64,000 bases of DNA from Albidovulum inexpectatum (lineage in GTDB: Bacteria; Pseudomonadota; Alphaproteobacteria; Rhodobacterales; Rhodobacteraceae), in contig NZ_PRDS01000001.1 in NCBI RefSeq assembly GCF_002927635.1, forward strand, positions 248,001-312,000, given 5' to 3'. Below the pieces are notes generated by a model. It did not search any database, was not told where the DNA came from, and was given only the letters and a program-made list of their open reading frames with translations. Of this stretch, positions 18,560-26,868 are shown in pieces. Each line of letters opens with the position of its first letter. Position 1 is the first letter of the stretch. The translations under genes were made by a program, and so were the position numbers.

Positions 18560-19159
18560 ATGTCGAAATCGAAGAAGGAACAATTGATCGTGAAGCCGTC
18601 CGCGGAAAACCTGGCCAGCGCCGCGCAGAAGGCCGCGAAAAAGGAACCGCCGCCCGTGCATCTTTGGAACCCGCCCTTCTGTGGCGACCTGGACATGGAG
18701 ATCCGGCGCGACGGCACCTGGTTCTATCTGGGCACCCCCATCGGGCGCGAGGCATTGGTGCGGTTGTTTGCCTCGATCCTGCGCAAGGAGGGCAACGAAT
18801 ACTTCCTCGTCACCCCGGTCGAAAAGGTCCGCATTCGCGTCCAGGACGCACCCTTCGTGGCGGTCGATGCCACCGTTTCGGGCAGCGGGCGCGACCAGAC
18901 GATCACCTTCTTGACCAATGTCGGCGACGAGGTCACCGCAGGCCCGGAAAACCCGATCCGTGTCGAACGCGACCCGGAAACGGGCGAGCCTTCGCCCTAT
19001 GTTCACGTTCGGCGGGGGCTGGAGGCGCTGATCGACCGCAAGACCTTCTATCGGCTTGTCGAGATCGGCAGCCACGAGATGCACGAGGGCGAGCGCTGGT
19101 TCGGCCTGTGGTCTCGGGGCGTGTTTTTCCCCATCATTCCGTCGGCGGAACTTGGCTGA
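18560..19159 (+). CDS. DUF1285 domain protein
   Basis: 199 residues. After a lysine-rich N-terminal tail the domain begins at PPVHLWNPPFCGDLDMEIRR and continues DGTWFYLGTPIGREALVRLF, then YFLVTPVEKVRIRVQDAPFV, matching the DUF1285 pattern, with a C-terminal second half ending WFGLWSRGVFFPI. Structures of this family show a beta-rich two-domain fold with no assigned activity. It stands divergent to the MoxR-DUF58-DUF4159 operon, an arrangement common in Rhodobacteraceae, so it probably belongs to the same system. Confidence 0.8.
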   Translation: MSKSKKEQLIVKPSAENLASAAQKAAKKEPPPVHLWNPPFCGDLDMEIRRDGTWFYLGTPIGREALVRLFASILRKEGNEYFLVTPVEKVRIRVQDAPFVAVDATVSGSGRDQTITFLTNVGDEVTAGPENPIRVERDPETGEPSPYVHVRRGLEALIDRKTFYRLVEIGSHEMHEGERWFGLWSRGVFFPIIPSAELG

Positions 19160-19173
19160 TCGGCCTTCGGGGG

Positions 19174-19974
19174 CTATCGATACTTCGGCGCACGCCCTGC
19201 CATGCGGGACATTACGGATTCGATCTGGTTCGGCCCGCCTATGATTTCCGCCTGTAACTCGGCCTCGATCCGCAGGCCTTCGCCCGGCGGCAGGGACCAC
19301 GCCCGATCGACCAGCCGCTTGGCCGCGCGCAGGGCATCGGGCGAGGTCTGCATCAGCGTGGCCGCAAGATCGCGCGCCGCCGCCAAAGGGGTATCGTCAA
19401 TTCGCGTCACAAGACCCATGGCCAGGGCCTCGTCCGCCGAGAGGACGCGCGCGGTCATGATCAGGTCCTTGGCCTGATCGGCCCGCACCAATCGGGGCAA
19501 GGACTGGCTGATCCCCATGTCGGGGATCAGGCCCCAACGCGCCTCCATCACCGACAGACGCGCATCGGGTGCACAGATGCGGAAATCCGCGCCCAGCGCA
19601 AGCTGCATGCCCGCGCCAAAGACGACGCCCTCGATGGCGGCGATGACGGGCACGTCCAGCTCTGCCCAGGCCGTGACCGGCTTCTGGAAACGGTTGGCGT
19701 ATTCGCCCGGCAATGGGGTCAGGATGTCGCGCTTCAGCCCGGCGATGTCCCGGGCGAAGGATTGCATGACCGACAGATCAAGCCCCGAAGAAAAACACCC
19801 GCCCGCACCATGCAGAATGACAGCACGCAGGCCCGCCCGGCCGGAAAGATCCGCCGCGGCCCTGGCGAGCGCAGCGAACATCTCCATCGTCCAGGCATTC
19901 TTGCGGTCCGGCCGGTTCAGCAAGACCTCGGCCAGGCCGCTTTCGTCCATCGTCACGCGCACCACGTCTTCCAT
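19174..19974 (-). CDS. Crotonase/enoyl-CoA hydratase family protein
   Basis: 266 residues with the crotonase fold: RPDRKNAWTMEMFAAL, oxyanion-hole strand GAGGCFSSGLDLSVM (57-70), VIAAIEGVVFGAGMQLALGA (110-129) and SVMEARWGLIPDMGISQSLP (141-160). Classical enoyl-CoA hydratase uses two glutamates. Here the first position is Gln124, while Glu144 is kept and Asp152 appears in PDMG, an arrangement closer to dienoyl-CoA isomerase. The exact reaction is therefore uncertain; isomerase or hydratase activity on an unusual acyl-CoA is possible. It stands alone between DUF1285 and rlmN, facing left. Confidence 0.75.
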   Translation of the reverse strand: MEDVVRVTMDESGLAEVLLNRPDRKNAWTMEMFAALARAAADLSGRAGLRAVILHGAGGCFSSGLDLSVMQSFARDIAGLKRDILTPLPGEYANRFQKPVTAWAELDVPVIAAIEGVVFGAGMQLALGADFRICAPDARLSVMEARWGLIPDMGISQSLPRLVRADQAKDLIMTARVLSADEALAMGLVTRIDDTPLAAARDLAATLMQTSPDALRAAKRLVDRAWSLPPGEGLRIEAELQAEIIGGPNQIESVMSRMAGRAPKYR

Positions 19975-20070
19975 GACATCCTCCGCCCCTGACTGGTTGC
20001 GGCATGATGGCGCATCGCCGCCGGCGCCAGAAGGGGGCGCGGCGACGCAAGACGCAAGGTCACGGATTTC

Positions 20071-21267
20071 TCAGACGCCGCCCAGCCCGGCCTCGGCCGC
20101 GATCTGCGCACGGCTCTTGCGGGCGCGTTCGGTGGCCGATTTCAGCTGGCCGCAGGCGGCCATGATGTCCTCGCCGCGTGGCGTACGAATGGGCGAGGCA
20201 TAGCCTGCCTTGTAGATGATGTCGGCGAAAGCCTCGATCCTTTCCCAGTCCGAACGTTCATACGGACAGCCGGGCCATTCGTTGAACGGGATCAGGTTGA
20301 TCTTGGCCGGGATCCCGGCAATCAGCCGCACAAGCCGACGCGCGTCGTCGTCGCTGTCATTCACGCCTTTCAGCATGACATATTCAAAGGTGATGCGCTC
20401 GGAATTCGACAGGCGCGGATATTCGCGCAGGGCGTTCAGAAGCGTTTCGATATTCCATCGCTTGTTGATTGGCACCAGCTTGTCACGGACCTCATCGGTC
20501 GTCGCGTGAAAGCTGACGGCCAGCTGACAGCCGATCTCGGTCGCACAGCGGGCGATCTCGGGCACGACGCCGCTGGTGGACAGCGTGATGCGACGGCGCG
20601 AGAGCGACAGCCCCTCGCCATCCATGACGACCTTCATCGCGTCGCGAACGTTCTCGAAGTTGTACAGCGGTTCGCCCATGCCCATCAGCACGATGTTCGA
20701 GACAAGCCGGGTTTCGTTCTTCGGCGCGCCGGGGACAGGCCATTCGCCCAGGTCATCGCGCGCGACCATGACCTGTCCGACGATCTCGCCCGCCGTCAGG
20801 TTGCGCACCAGCCGCTGCGTGCCGGTATGGCAGAAGGTACAGGTCAGCGTGCAACCGACCTGACTGGAAACGCACAGCGTGCCGCGGTTCTCTTCGGGGA
20901 TATAGACGGCTTCGACCTCGTGCCCGCCGGCGATGCGCAGCAGATACTTGCGCGTCCCGTCGGCCGAAATCTGACGGGTGACGACCTCGGGCACGGCGAT
21001 CTCGAATCGCTCGGCCAGCATGGCCCGGTAGTCCTTGGCGAGGTTCGTCATCTGCGCGAAGTCGCGCACGCCCCAATGATAGACCCACTGCCAGATCTGG
21101 CCCACGCGCATGCGTGCCTGGCGTTCAGGCGTGCCGGCCTGGATCAGGGCCTCGCGCAGCTGATCGCGCGTCAGGCCGACGATGTTGACCTTGCCCGATT
21201 CGGGCATCTTGCGGGGAATCGTCACCACATCCGGCTGGATCGGCGTCGTCGCGTTCTTGTCGGTCAT
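20071..21267 (-). CDS. rlmN: 23S rRNA/tRNA adenine-C2 methyltransferase RlmN
   Basis: Radical-SAM enzyme that methylates C2 of A2503 in 23S rRNA and A37 of some tRNAs. 398 residues from ATG 21267 ([15 protein letters not shown]), with GGGACAAGG upstream; the longer frame is unsupported. The CxxxCxxC cluster motif is Cys139/143/146 (CTLTCTFC). Cys132 in TLCVSSQVG and the C-terminal Cys in MAACGQL are the two catalytic cysteines of the family. Other blocks are [25 protein letters not shown] and [17 protein letters not shown] single gene, 96 bp from the crotonase gene. Confidence 0.95.
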   Translation of the reverse strand: MTDKNATTPIQPDVVTIPRKMPESGKVNIVGLTRDQLREALIQAGTPERQARMRVGQIWQWVYHWGVRDFAQMTNLAKDYRAMLAERFEIAVPEVVTRQISADGTRKYLLRIAGGHEVEAVYIPEENRGTLCVSSQVGCTLTCTFCHTGTQRLVRNLTAGEIVGQVMVARDDLGEWPVPGAPKNETRLVSNIVLMGMGEPLYNFENVRDAMKVVMDGEGLSLSRRRITLSTSGVVPEIARCATEIGCQLAVSFHATTDEVRDKLVPINKRWNIETLLNALREYPRLSNSERITFEYVMLKGVNDSDDDARRLVRLIAGIPAKINLIPFNEWPGCPYERSDWERIEAFADIIYKAGYASPIRTPRGEDIMAACGQLKSATERARKSRAQIAAEAGLGGV

Positions 21268-21412
21268 TGGCCTTGTCCCGAAAATCGAAGCGCAGGATAT
21301 AGGGCAAAAGCGCTCTCGCCTCAACCACCGTGGCAAAATCGGCAAGCTGCGAGAGCATTCAGCCCGTTGACCATCACCGCAACGCGCGATAGACAGACGA
21401 CGCCTTGGATCC

Positions 21413-21486
21413 GGCGGGTTGGCGGAGAGGTTACGCAGCGGATTGCAAATCCGTGTAGACCGGTTCGATTCCGGTACCCGCCTCCA
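21413..21486 (+). tRNA. tRNA-Cys (anticodon GCA)
   Basis: The cloverleaf folds fully: acceptor GGCGGGT/ACCCGCC (21413-21419 with 21476-21482), a D arm, anticodon stem GCGGA/TCCGT with loop TTGCAAA (anticodon GCA), and T arm ACCGG-TTCGATT-CCGGT. The discriminator base is T, as expected for cysteine tRNA, and CCA is encoded at 21484-21486. Length 74. Confidence 0.95.
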
Positions 21487-21641
21487 GGCGCTTTCCCCGG
21501 CAAATCAATATCTTCCCACGGCGGGACAGGCGCTGCCATGCGCAGCGGCGCGTCGGCATTCCAGCATCAGCATGCCCGGCGCGGATCACTCCTACCCCTC
21601 ACCGAACGTCGCCTTGACCGCAGAAGACATAGGGCGACGCG

Positions 21642-21668
21642 GTCTGGCCGCGTCGCCCCGTGCCTGTC
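21642..21668 (-). terminator. Probable terminator of the glycine-rich membrane protein gene
   Basis: An 11-bp perfect inverted repeat (GGGCGACGCGG at 21642-21652, CCGCGTCGCCC at 21658-21668, 5-base loop) begins right at the stop codon of the gene to its right. On the minus strand it is followed by TATGTCTTCT, a moderately T-rich tail. Confidence 0.6.
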
Positions 21669-22302
21669 AGACATGCGGATCGGGTTCCAGAAAGGGGTCG
21701 GGGTTGAAATCGGACAGCGGTATGTCCTCGGGACCCCAGCTGCGTTCGATCTCGTGCGCGTGAACGTGCCGCGCGCCCGATTCCTTCAATACGCGCAGGG
21801 CCGTCTCCTCGGCCTCCTTGTCGGGAGTATCGACCCAAAGCACGATGCCGCCCGATTGCATCGCTTCTGCCAGCTGCCTGGCATGGCGCTCCTCCAGCGC
21901 TTCGGCCAGATAGGCCCCAAGGCCAGCGCCCGCAGCGCCGCCCGCCGCAGCCACGGCAAGCGCCAGCGCCGCCGCCCCGCCCGTGGCCACAACGCCAAGG
22001 GCGCCACCCAGCCCCAGGGCAAACATCGGCAGGCCGGTGACGGCGGATTCGATCAGCTTGCGCGTCGGTCTGGGAATATAGGCGCGGCGCGGAACCCTTG
22101 GATCATCGGCCAGTTTCTCGACCGGCTCCAGCCGCTCGGACAGCTTGTCGCGCACGGTCTGATCGGTCGCCATGACGTTGAAATCGCCGTCCTTGAAACC
22201 TTCCTGTGTCAACTTCTCGACGGCTGCGTCAAGGCTGGCAAGGTCGTCAAAGACGGCAGCCACTTCGCGCAGCCTGTATTTGCCAAATTCGGACTCGTTC
22301 AT
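21667..22302 (-). CDS. Glycine-rich membrane protein, possible stress protein
   Basis: 211 residues; GGAGGGCAGCAG precedes ATG 22302. The N-terminal 60 residues (VFDDLASLDAAVEKLTQEGF, KDGDFNVMAT) resemble the ferredoxin-like domain of general-stress 17M/YflT proteins, which have a similar VV-like half at the other end (GGIVLWVDTPDKEAEETALR). Between them, residues about 88-130 are a long Gly/Ala-rich hydrophobic stretch (FALGLGGALGVVATGGAAAL) of glycine-zipper type, likely two membrane helices. No function is established. It lies downstream of the aioA terminator on the same strand, so it is probably separately expressed. Confidence 0.6.
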   Translation of the reverse strand: MNESEFGKYRLREVAAVFDDLASLDAAVEKLTQEGFKDGDFNVMATDQTVRDKLSERLEPVEKLADDPRVPRRAYIPRPTRKLIESAVTGLPMFALGLGGALGVVATGGAAALALAVAAAGGAAGAGLGAYLAEALEERHARQLAEAMQSGGIVLWVDTPDKEAEETALRVLKESGARHVHAHEIERSWGPEDIPLSDFNPDPFLEPDPHV

Positions 22303-22453
22303 CTGCTGCCCTCCTTCACTTGCATCCGCATTACGGGGACGGAAACGCCGTGCGGATCGGCGTTCGGGAGCGTCGATTCAGGCCGCATATGGGTCAAGAA
22401 TCCAAGGATTCAAGGATCATGGGCCAGGCAGCGCAACCCGATGCACGCATGGG

Positions 22454-22504
22454 AAAGGCCCGCCCCGTTTCCGGGGCGGGCCGCGATCCCGCAAAAGCGG
22501 GATC
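22454..22504 (-). terminator. Strong terminator of the aio operon (tandem hairpins)
   Basis: Two hairpins follow the aioA stop. The first is GATCCCGC-AAAA-GCGGGATC at 22485-22504. The second has 11-bp arms GGCCCGCCCCG/CGGGGCGGGCC with loop of four (22457-22482) and on the minus strand runs into TTTCCC. It cleanly separates aioA from the gene downstream. Confidence 0.85.
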
Positions 22505-22510
22505 CGCGCC

Positions 22511-24973
22511 TTACAGCACCACTTCCTTCGACTTGAAGGAAATACCCTTTACCTCTTTCGGCGCATCCGCGATCTTCCGGATGTCGGCCCAGACATGCTT
22601 GTAATCCGGCAAGACCAACTCGTTGACGCCAGGGTTGACGATGTTGCCCTGGGCGCCCATCGGGCTGGCGAAGACCATGAACACATGGCCGCGCTTTGCC
22701 GTCGGCGTGGGATAGACCATGCCCTGAGTCGCCCCGTTTCCATTGTAAAGCTCGATCAGATCGCCCGCGACCAGGCCAAGTTCGGCCATGTCCTCGGGGT
22801 TCATCTCGACGAACGGATAGGGATAACGGTCCATGACGAACTCGTTCTCCTGGTCAAGGAACCAGTTCTGCCAGAAGATGTTCGCGCGGCCGTTATTGAC
22901 CCAGAAGCGATGGCTCTTCTTCTCCTCTTCCTTGCCGGCGGCCTGCCAGCCGCGCCACGCGCCGCCGCAGAACAGCGCCTTGCCGTCCTCGCGCCCGTGA
23001 CGGGTGAACACACCATCTGCATACAGGCGGGGCGTGCCGACAAGCTTGCCATCCTCGAAGCCCACGACCGGCTCCTGAACGCCGTTGTTGCCCATCGCGC
23101 GCAGTCGCTCGTAGGTCACTTCGGGATTGGCAGAGTGATAGCCGTCCATGAAGGCGTCTTCTTCGGATTCCCAATCGAAGCCCTTGAACTGGTCGGCATA
23201 CTCGTTCTTGCCCATTTCACGCAGGACACGCTCCATGTGCTGGGCGATGCCTGCCGCGATCAGGCAGTCGGGCTTGGCCTGGCCCGGTGGGTCCATGTAC
23301 CGTTCCGACAGCCGCAGACGGCGCTCGCCGTTCATCGAGGCGAGATTCATCTCATTGGATTCGGCCGCCGGCAGGATCACGTGGGCGTTCTGACCGATCT
23401 GGCTGTGGATGATGTCCACATCCACCACGAACAATCCGCCCCTGTTCACCGCATCCACGATGGCATCGACCAGTTCCTCGCGCGTCTTGCCGGCCGCGGC
23501 GTCGATCGCGTCCTTGACCATGTCCGCGCGCTTCTTGTGGATGCGCTTGAACTCGCTGGCATTGAGCGTGGTCTTGTAATGGTCGCAGGCCCAGATGTGG
23601 TGAACCTTTCCGCCGCCATTGATCAGCAGCCGGTCGACATAGGTCGGCGGACGGCCGACATGGGCGTCGGAGGGACGGAAATAGCCTTCCTGGTGACCAC
23701 CCAGACGACAGACGCCACCGCCTTCGCGACCGATATTGCCGGTGGCCAGAGCGATGTTCACCAGGGCGCCGATCGTGCGATAGTTGTCGTTGCCCCAGAT
23801 CACGCCCTTTTCATAGGCAGTGACGCATTTGCGGCGCGTGCCATCCTCATGCGGCTTGGCAATCCACTCCGCGGCCTTGACGATGTCCGCAGCGGGCACA
23901 CCGCAGATCTCGGCCGCCTCGTCCACCGAGATGCGGCACTTCTCGACCGCCATTTCGAAGGATCCCAGCGGCGCGGGATGCGCTTCGTCCTCGCCCACGG
24001 CGACATCACCGCGGAACGTGGACTTTTCGATGAAGTCGCGGTCCACCCAGCCCTGATCGGCGATATGGGTGAAGATCGCATTGGCAAGGGCAAGATCCGT
24101 GCCTTCGTTGATCGCCAGGTGCAGCACGTTTTCCGGTCCGGCGACCTGTTCGCAATGCTGAACGGTCAGGCTGCGCCGCGGATCGACGATCACGACGCGC
24201 GCGCCGTTCTGCATGCCGGGAACCCAGTGGTTGAAGAACAGGTTGGTCTGGGTCTCGGTCGGGTTGCCGCCGATCAGGAAGATCGTGTCGGTCAGCTGAT
24301 AGTCCTCGTAGGCGTAGTTCAGCTCGTCCACGCCCATGTCTCGCGAGGCGTGCACCTCGGAGTTGTAGGCGGGGCGGTTGTGAATCCGGCAATTCTTGAC
24401 CTTCATCGAGCCGAAATACAGCTTGCCCGTGCCCCATGTATTCTCATAACCGCCGGCAGAACCGCCATGGTCGAACATCGAGACGACCAGATCGTCCTCG
24501 GAGCCCTCGGCAATGATCCGCGCCGTGACGCGCGCGACAAGATCCAGCGCATCATCCCAGGTCGTCGGCTGCCAGGTGCCATAGCGCCACACCAGCGGGT
24601 CGGTCAGGCGCTGCTGCTGAGTGCCCGTGACCTCGGAGGGCCGGTTCTCGGCCATGCGCGAGCCCCGGATCGAGGCGAGGCCGCCGTTCACCACGCATTC
24701 CTGATCGGGCAGCACCATCAGGTGCACGTCCTGCCCGTTCTGCTTGACGATGTTGTACATCGACGGCGAGGCCCATTCGCCCATCGCGCCCTGCTGCTGG
24801 GAAAGGTCGATCCCCAGCGCATTCTGGTCAGGTGCCGTTCCACCCTGCTTGTTGCGCGGCCATGTATACGCCTTGTAGCCGCAACCGACGATGCAATAGT
24901 GGCAGGTCACGTTGTGAACCTTGGCATCGGCGGGCGGAATCGGCAAACGATCGATCTGTCGCTTGAAAGCCAT
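22511..24973 (-). CDS. aioA: Arsenite oxidase, large molybdopterin subunit
   Basis: Catalytic subunit of periplasmic arsenite oxidase, which converts As(III) to As(V) and passes electrons through AioB to the respiratory chain. 820 residues, the family length. The N-terminal CHYCIVGCGYKAY carries Cys24, 27 and 31, ligands of the 3Fe-4S cluster, followed by the KQGGTAPDQNALGIDLSQQQ region typical of AioA. Further blocks are FDHGGSAGGYENTWGTGKLY, NCRIHNRPAYNSEVHASRDM, IGGNPTETQTNLFFNHW and HVILPAAESNEMNLASMNGE. No cysteine, selenocysteine or serine ligand to Mo is expected in this subgroup. It has no signal peptide and is exported with AioB. GGGAGGAACC precedes the start, 15 bp after aioB. Confidence 0.97.
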   Translation of the reverse strand: MAFKRQIDRLPIPPADAKVHNVTCHYCIVGCGYKAYTWPRNKQGGTAPDQNALGIDLSQQQGAMGEWASPSMYNIVKQNGQDVHLMVLPDQECVVNGGLASIRGSRMAENRPSEVTGTQQQRLTDPLVWRYGTWQPTTWDDALDLVARVTARIIAEGSEDDLVVSMFDHGGSAGGYENTWGTGKLYFGSMKVKNCRIHNRPAYNSEVHASRDMGVDELNYAYEDYQLTDTIFLIGGNPTETQTNLFFNHWVPGMQNGARVVIVDPRRSLTVQHCEQVAGPENVLHLAINEGTDLALANAIFTHIADQGWVDRDFIEKSTFRGDVAVGEDEAHPAPLGSFEMAVEKCRISVDEAAEICGVPAADIVKAAEWIAKPHEDGTRRKCVTAYEKGVIWGNDNYRTIGALVNIALATGNIGREGGGVCRLGGHQEGYFRPSDAHVGRPPTYVDRLLINGGGKVHHIWACDHYKTTLNASEFKRIHKKRADMVKDAIDAAAGKTREELVDAIVDAVNRGGLFVVDVDIIHSQIGQNAHVILPAAESNEMNLASMNGERRLRLSERYMDPPGQAKPDCLIAAGIAQHMERVLREMGKNEYADQFKGFDWESEEDAFMDGYHSANPEVTYERLRAMGNNGVQEPVVGFEDGKLVGTPRLYADGVFTRHGREDGKALFCGGAWRGWQAAGKEEEKKSHRFWVNNGRANIFWQNWFLDQENEFVMDRYPYPFVEMNPEDMAELGLVAGDLIELYNGNGATQGMVYPTPTAKRGHVFMVFASPMGAQGNIVNPGVNELVLPDYKHVWADIRKIADAPKEVKGISFKSKEVVL

Positions 24974-24988
24974 CTTGTGGTTCCTCCC

Positions 24989-25513
24989 TTATGCCAGCAC
25001 GTTGGACATGCGACCGAAGATCAGGTCGGTGCAGCCCTCGGCATAGATGTCGCCCTTGTCGTCAACGCGCAGGACGAACTGGGGCAGGTTTTCGGTCGCA
25101 TGACCCCAGATCTGCTGTCCGCCCGCTTCGGCGTCAAAGCGCGAGAAATGGCCGGGGCAGTTCAATGTGCGGTCCTCGCCGCTATAGGACAGGATGTATC
25201 CCTTGTGCGGACACAACACCGAAAAGGCGACAATGTCGCCATCGGGGCCGACGCCGCCCTCGACCGGGGTGCCAAGCTTCAGCAGCACCCCCGGACTGTC
25301 GGCATCGGGATAGGCGATGTCCATCGGCTCGTTGACCTTGAGGTCCGCCACATTGGCGAGCCGGTTCGAGGGGTATTCGACCTGCGCAAGCGCCGGCGTG
25401 GCCCGGGCCTCGCCCGCCCCCACGACCGTCGAGGCCGCAGCCCCTGCCGTGGCCACAAGGCCCCCACGCAGGAACTGGCGGCGGCCAACATCGACCAACC
25501 GATTGCATTTCAT
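24989..25513 (-). CDS. aioB: Arsenite oxidase, small Rieske subunit
   Basis: Rieske 2Fe-2S subunit that takes electrons from AioA. 174 residues; GGGAGGAGACC precedes the ATG. The N-terminus has a Tat signal (GRRQFLRGGLVATAGAAAST), which exports the folded AioBA pair. Cluster ligands are Cys101 and His103 (LCPHKGY) and Cys119 and His122 (NCPGHFSRF). The two positions that form a disulfide in the Alcaligenes faecalis protein are Tyr106 and Gly121 here, so that bridge is absent, as reported for alphaproteobacterial AioB. The order aioB then aioA is standard. Confidence 0.96.
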   Translation of the reverse strand: MKCNRLVDVGRRQFLRGGLVATAGAAASTVVGAGEARATPALAQVEYPSNRLANVADLKVNEPMDIAYPDADSPGVLLKLGTPVEGGVGPDGDIVAFSVLCPHKGYILSYSGEDRTLNCPGHFSRFDAEAGGQQIWGHATENLPQFVLRVDDKGDIYAEGCTDLIFGRMSNVLA

Positions 25514-25636
25514 GGCTGGGTCTCCTCCCTTGTTGTCTGCTCACACAAGTTTAAGGGGGCACCCGGTTTCGCGCGACACCGCGCCTGACGTCTCTGCGAT
25601 GCGGCAAAAAATTGATTTTCAGAATTAAATTCCCGC

Positions 25637-25652
25637 GTTCGGATTTCCGAAC
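25637..25652. promoter_or_regulatory. Inverted repeat between aioR and aioB
   Basis: GTTCGGA-TT-TCCGAAC is a perfect 7+2+7 dyad 14 bp after the aioR stop and about 125 bp upstream of the aioB start. A second small dyad (GAATT-A/T-AATTC, 25622-25632) lies beside it in an AT-rich stretch (25600-25632). The position fits either an AioR operator or the end of the aioXSR transcript. No T-run follows on the minus strand, so an operator is slightly favoured. Confidence 0.35.
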
Positions 25653-25665
25653 AGGGCGGCGCGGA

Positions 25666-26868
25666 TCACAGCCCGAATTTCTGCATCTTCTCCCACAACG
25701 TCGTTCGCGAGATGCGCAGCAGACGCGCCGCCTCGCCAACCTGTCCGCCTGTGCGCGCCAGAACCGCCGCGATATGCGCCCGCTCGGCGGCCTCGCGGAC
25801 CTCGGACAGGGGTTTGACGTCGTCGGCTGCAAGCCGTTCGGGAAACAGATCGACGGGCAGGATCAGACTTTCGCGGGACGATTCGATCGCCCGCGTGAGA
25901 CGCGCGCGCAGCTCCCGGCCGTTTCCCGGCCAGTCATGTGTACGGATGGCCTCGATCGTCGGATCGGCAAGACCGGCCCGACGCCCGTCATTCAGCGCGG
26001 CAAACAAGCGCACGGCCAGCCAGACCGCGTCTTCGGGCCGCTCTGACAATGGCGGGATCACGATCGCATGGGCGCATAGCAGATCGAAAAGATCGGCCCG
26101 AAATCCGCCATCGGCCACGCGCGCCTCAAGCCCCATTCCCGCGGTCGCGACCAGGCGAAAGGCCGCACCGCGCAACAGCTCGGCCAGCCTGTCCTGCGTG
26201 GACAGTGACAGCCGGCCGATGCCAACGATCAACAGCGTGCCTTCACCTGCCCGGCGGGATGCATCATCCATCGCGGCAGGTGATATCTCCTCGCGCAGCG
26301 CATCCAGCACGATCAGCGGCGCTGCCCGACGATCCGAAGACTGATGGATCTGCCTGGCAAGGCGCACCTTGCCAAGCCCGGACAATCCCCGGATCATCAG
26401 CGGCTGGTCCGTCCGGGCAAGTTCGGCCGCCTGACGGTCAACGGCACGGGCCATTGCACTGATCCCCGTCTGTTCGAACGCCGCCCCGTGATCGCGCGGC
26501 TGCATGACCCGCGCCAGTTTTTCCAGAAACCTTCGCATCTCGAAGGGCTTGGTGATGTAATCGGCTGCGCCGGATCGGATCAGCCGCACGGCCTGGGCGA
26601 CATCGCCCTGACCGGTGATGAACAGGAATGGCGGCGGGGCCGAGGTTCCGATCAACCTCGTGTAAAGCTGCTCGCCCGTGCCATCGGGCAGGCGAATGTC
26701 ACAAACCACGGCGTCGATCGGGCGGCGCGGCGTGCGAATGGCGGGAAGGGCGCGCGCGATCCGGCGGTGCCATTGCACCTCGGCACCCTCCAGTGTCAGT
26801 CTCTGAGCCAGCGAGGCCCCCATGATCTCGTCGTCCTCGACCAGGACGATTCGCCGTTCATGCAGCAT
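25666..26868 (-). CDS. aioR: Arsenite response regulator AioR with degenerate NtrC-type ATPase domain
   Basis: DNA-binding partner of AioS. 400 residues from ATG 26868 (MLHERRIVLVEDDE), overlapping the end of aioS by 11 bp; the longer frame adds only aioS-antiphase residues. Receiver domain 1-120: Asp57 in CDIRLPDG is the phosphorylation site, with Thr85 and Lys107 (YITKPFE). The central AAA domain (about 130-345) is short and altered: Walker A reads GLSGLGKV (161-168), the GAFTGA loop that touches sigma54 is missing, and the Walker B stretch GTLFLDE is GTLLIVG (210-216), without the acidic pair. WPGNGREL (313-320) and FRADLF (256-261) are kept. The C-terminal Fis-type helix-turn-helix is HIAAVLARTGGQVGEAARLL then RISRTTLWEKMQKFGL. 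It probably acts without sigma54. Confidence 0.88.
   Translation of the reverse strand: MLHERRIVLVEDDEIMGASLAQRLTLEGAEVQWHRRIARALPAIRTPRRPIDAVVCDIRLPDGTGEQLYTRLIGTSAPPPFLFITGQGDVAQAVRLIRSGAADYITKPFEMRRFLEKLARVMQPRDHGAAFEQTGISAMARAVDRQAAELARTDQPLMIRGLSGLGKVRLARQIHQSSDRRAAPLIVLDALREEISPAAMDDASRRAGEGTLLIVGIGRLSLSTQDRLAELLRGAAFRLVATAGMGLEARVADGGFRADLFDLLCAHAIVIPPLSERPEDAVWLAVRLFAALNDGRRAGLADPTIEAIRTHDWPGNGRELRARLTRAIESSRESLILPVDLFPERLAADDVKPLSEVREAAERAHIAAVLARTGGQVGEAARLLRISRTTLWEKMQKFGL

Noticed and set aside
22172-25588. An open frame of over 1,100 codons on the plus strand opposite aioA and aioB
   Set aside because: It is antisense to two confidently identified enzymes, has no family motifs or ribosome binding site, and is explained by the high third-position GC of aioA.
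25514-25665. Sigma54 promoter before aioB
   Set aside because: No GG-N10-GC element with acceptable flanks was found on the minus strand.
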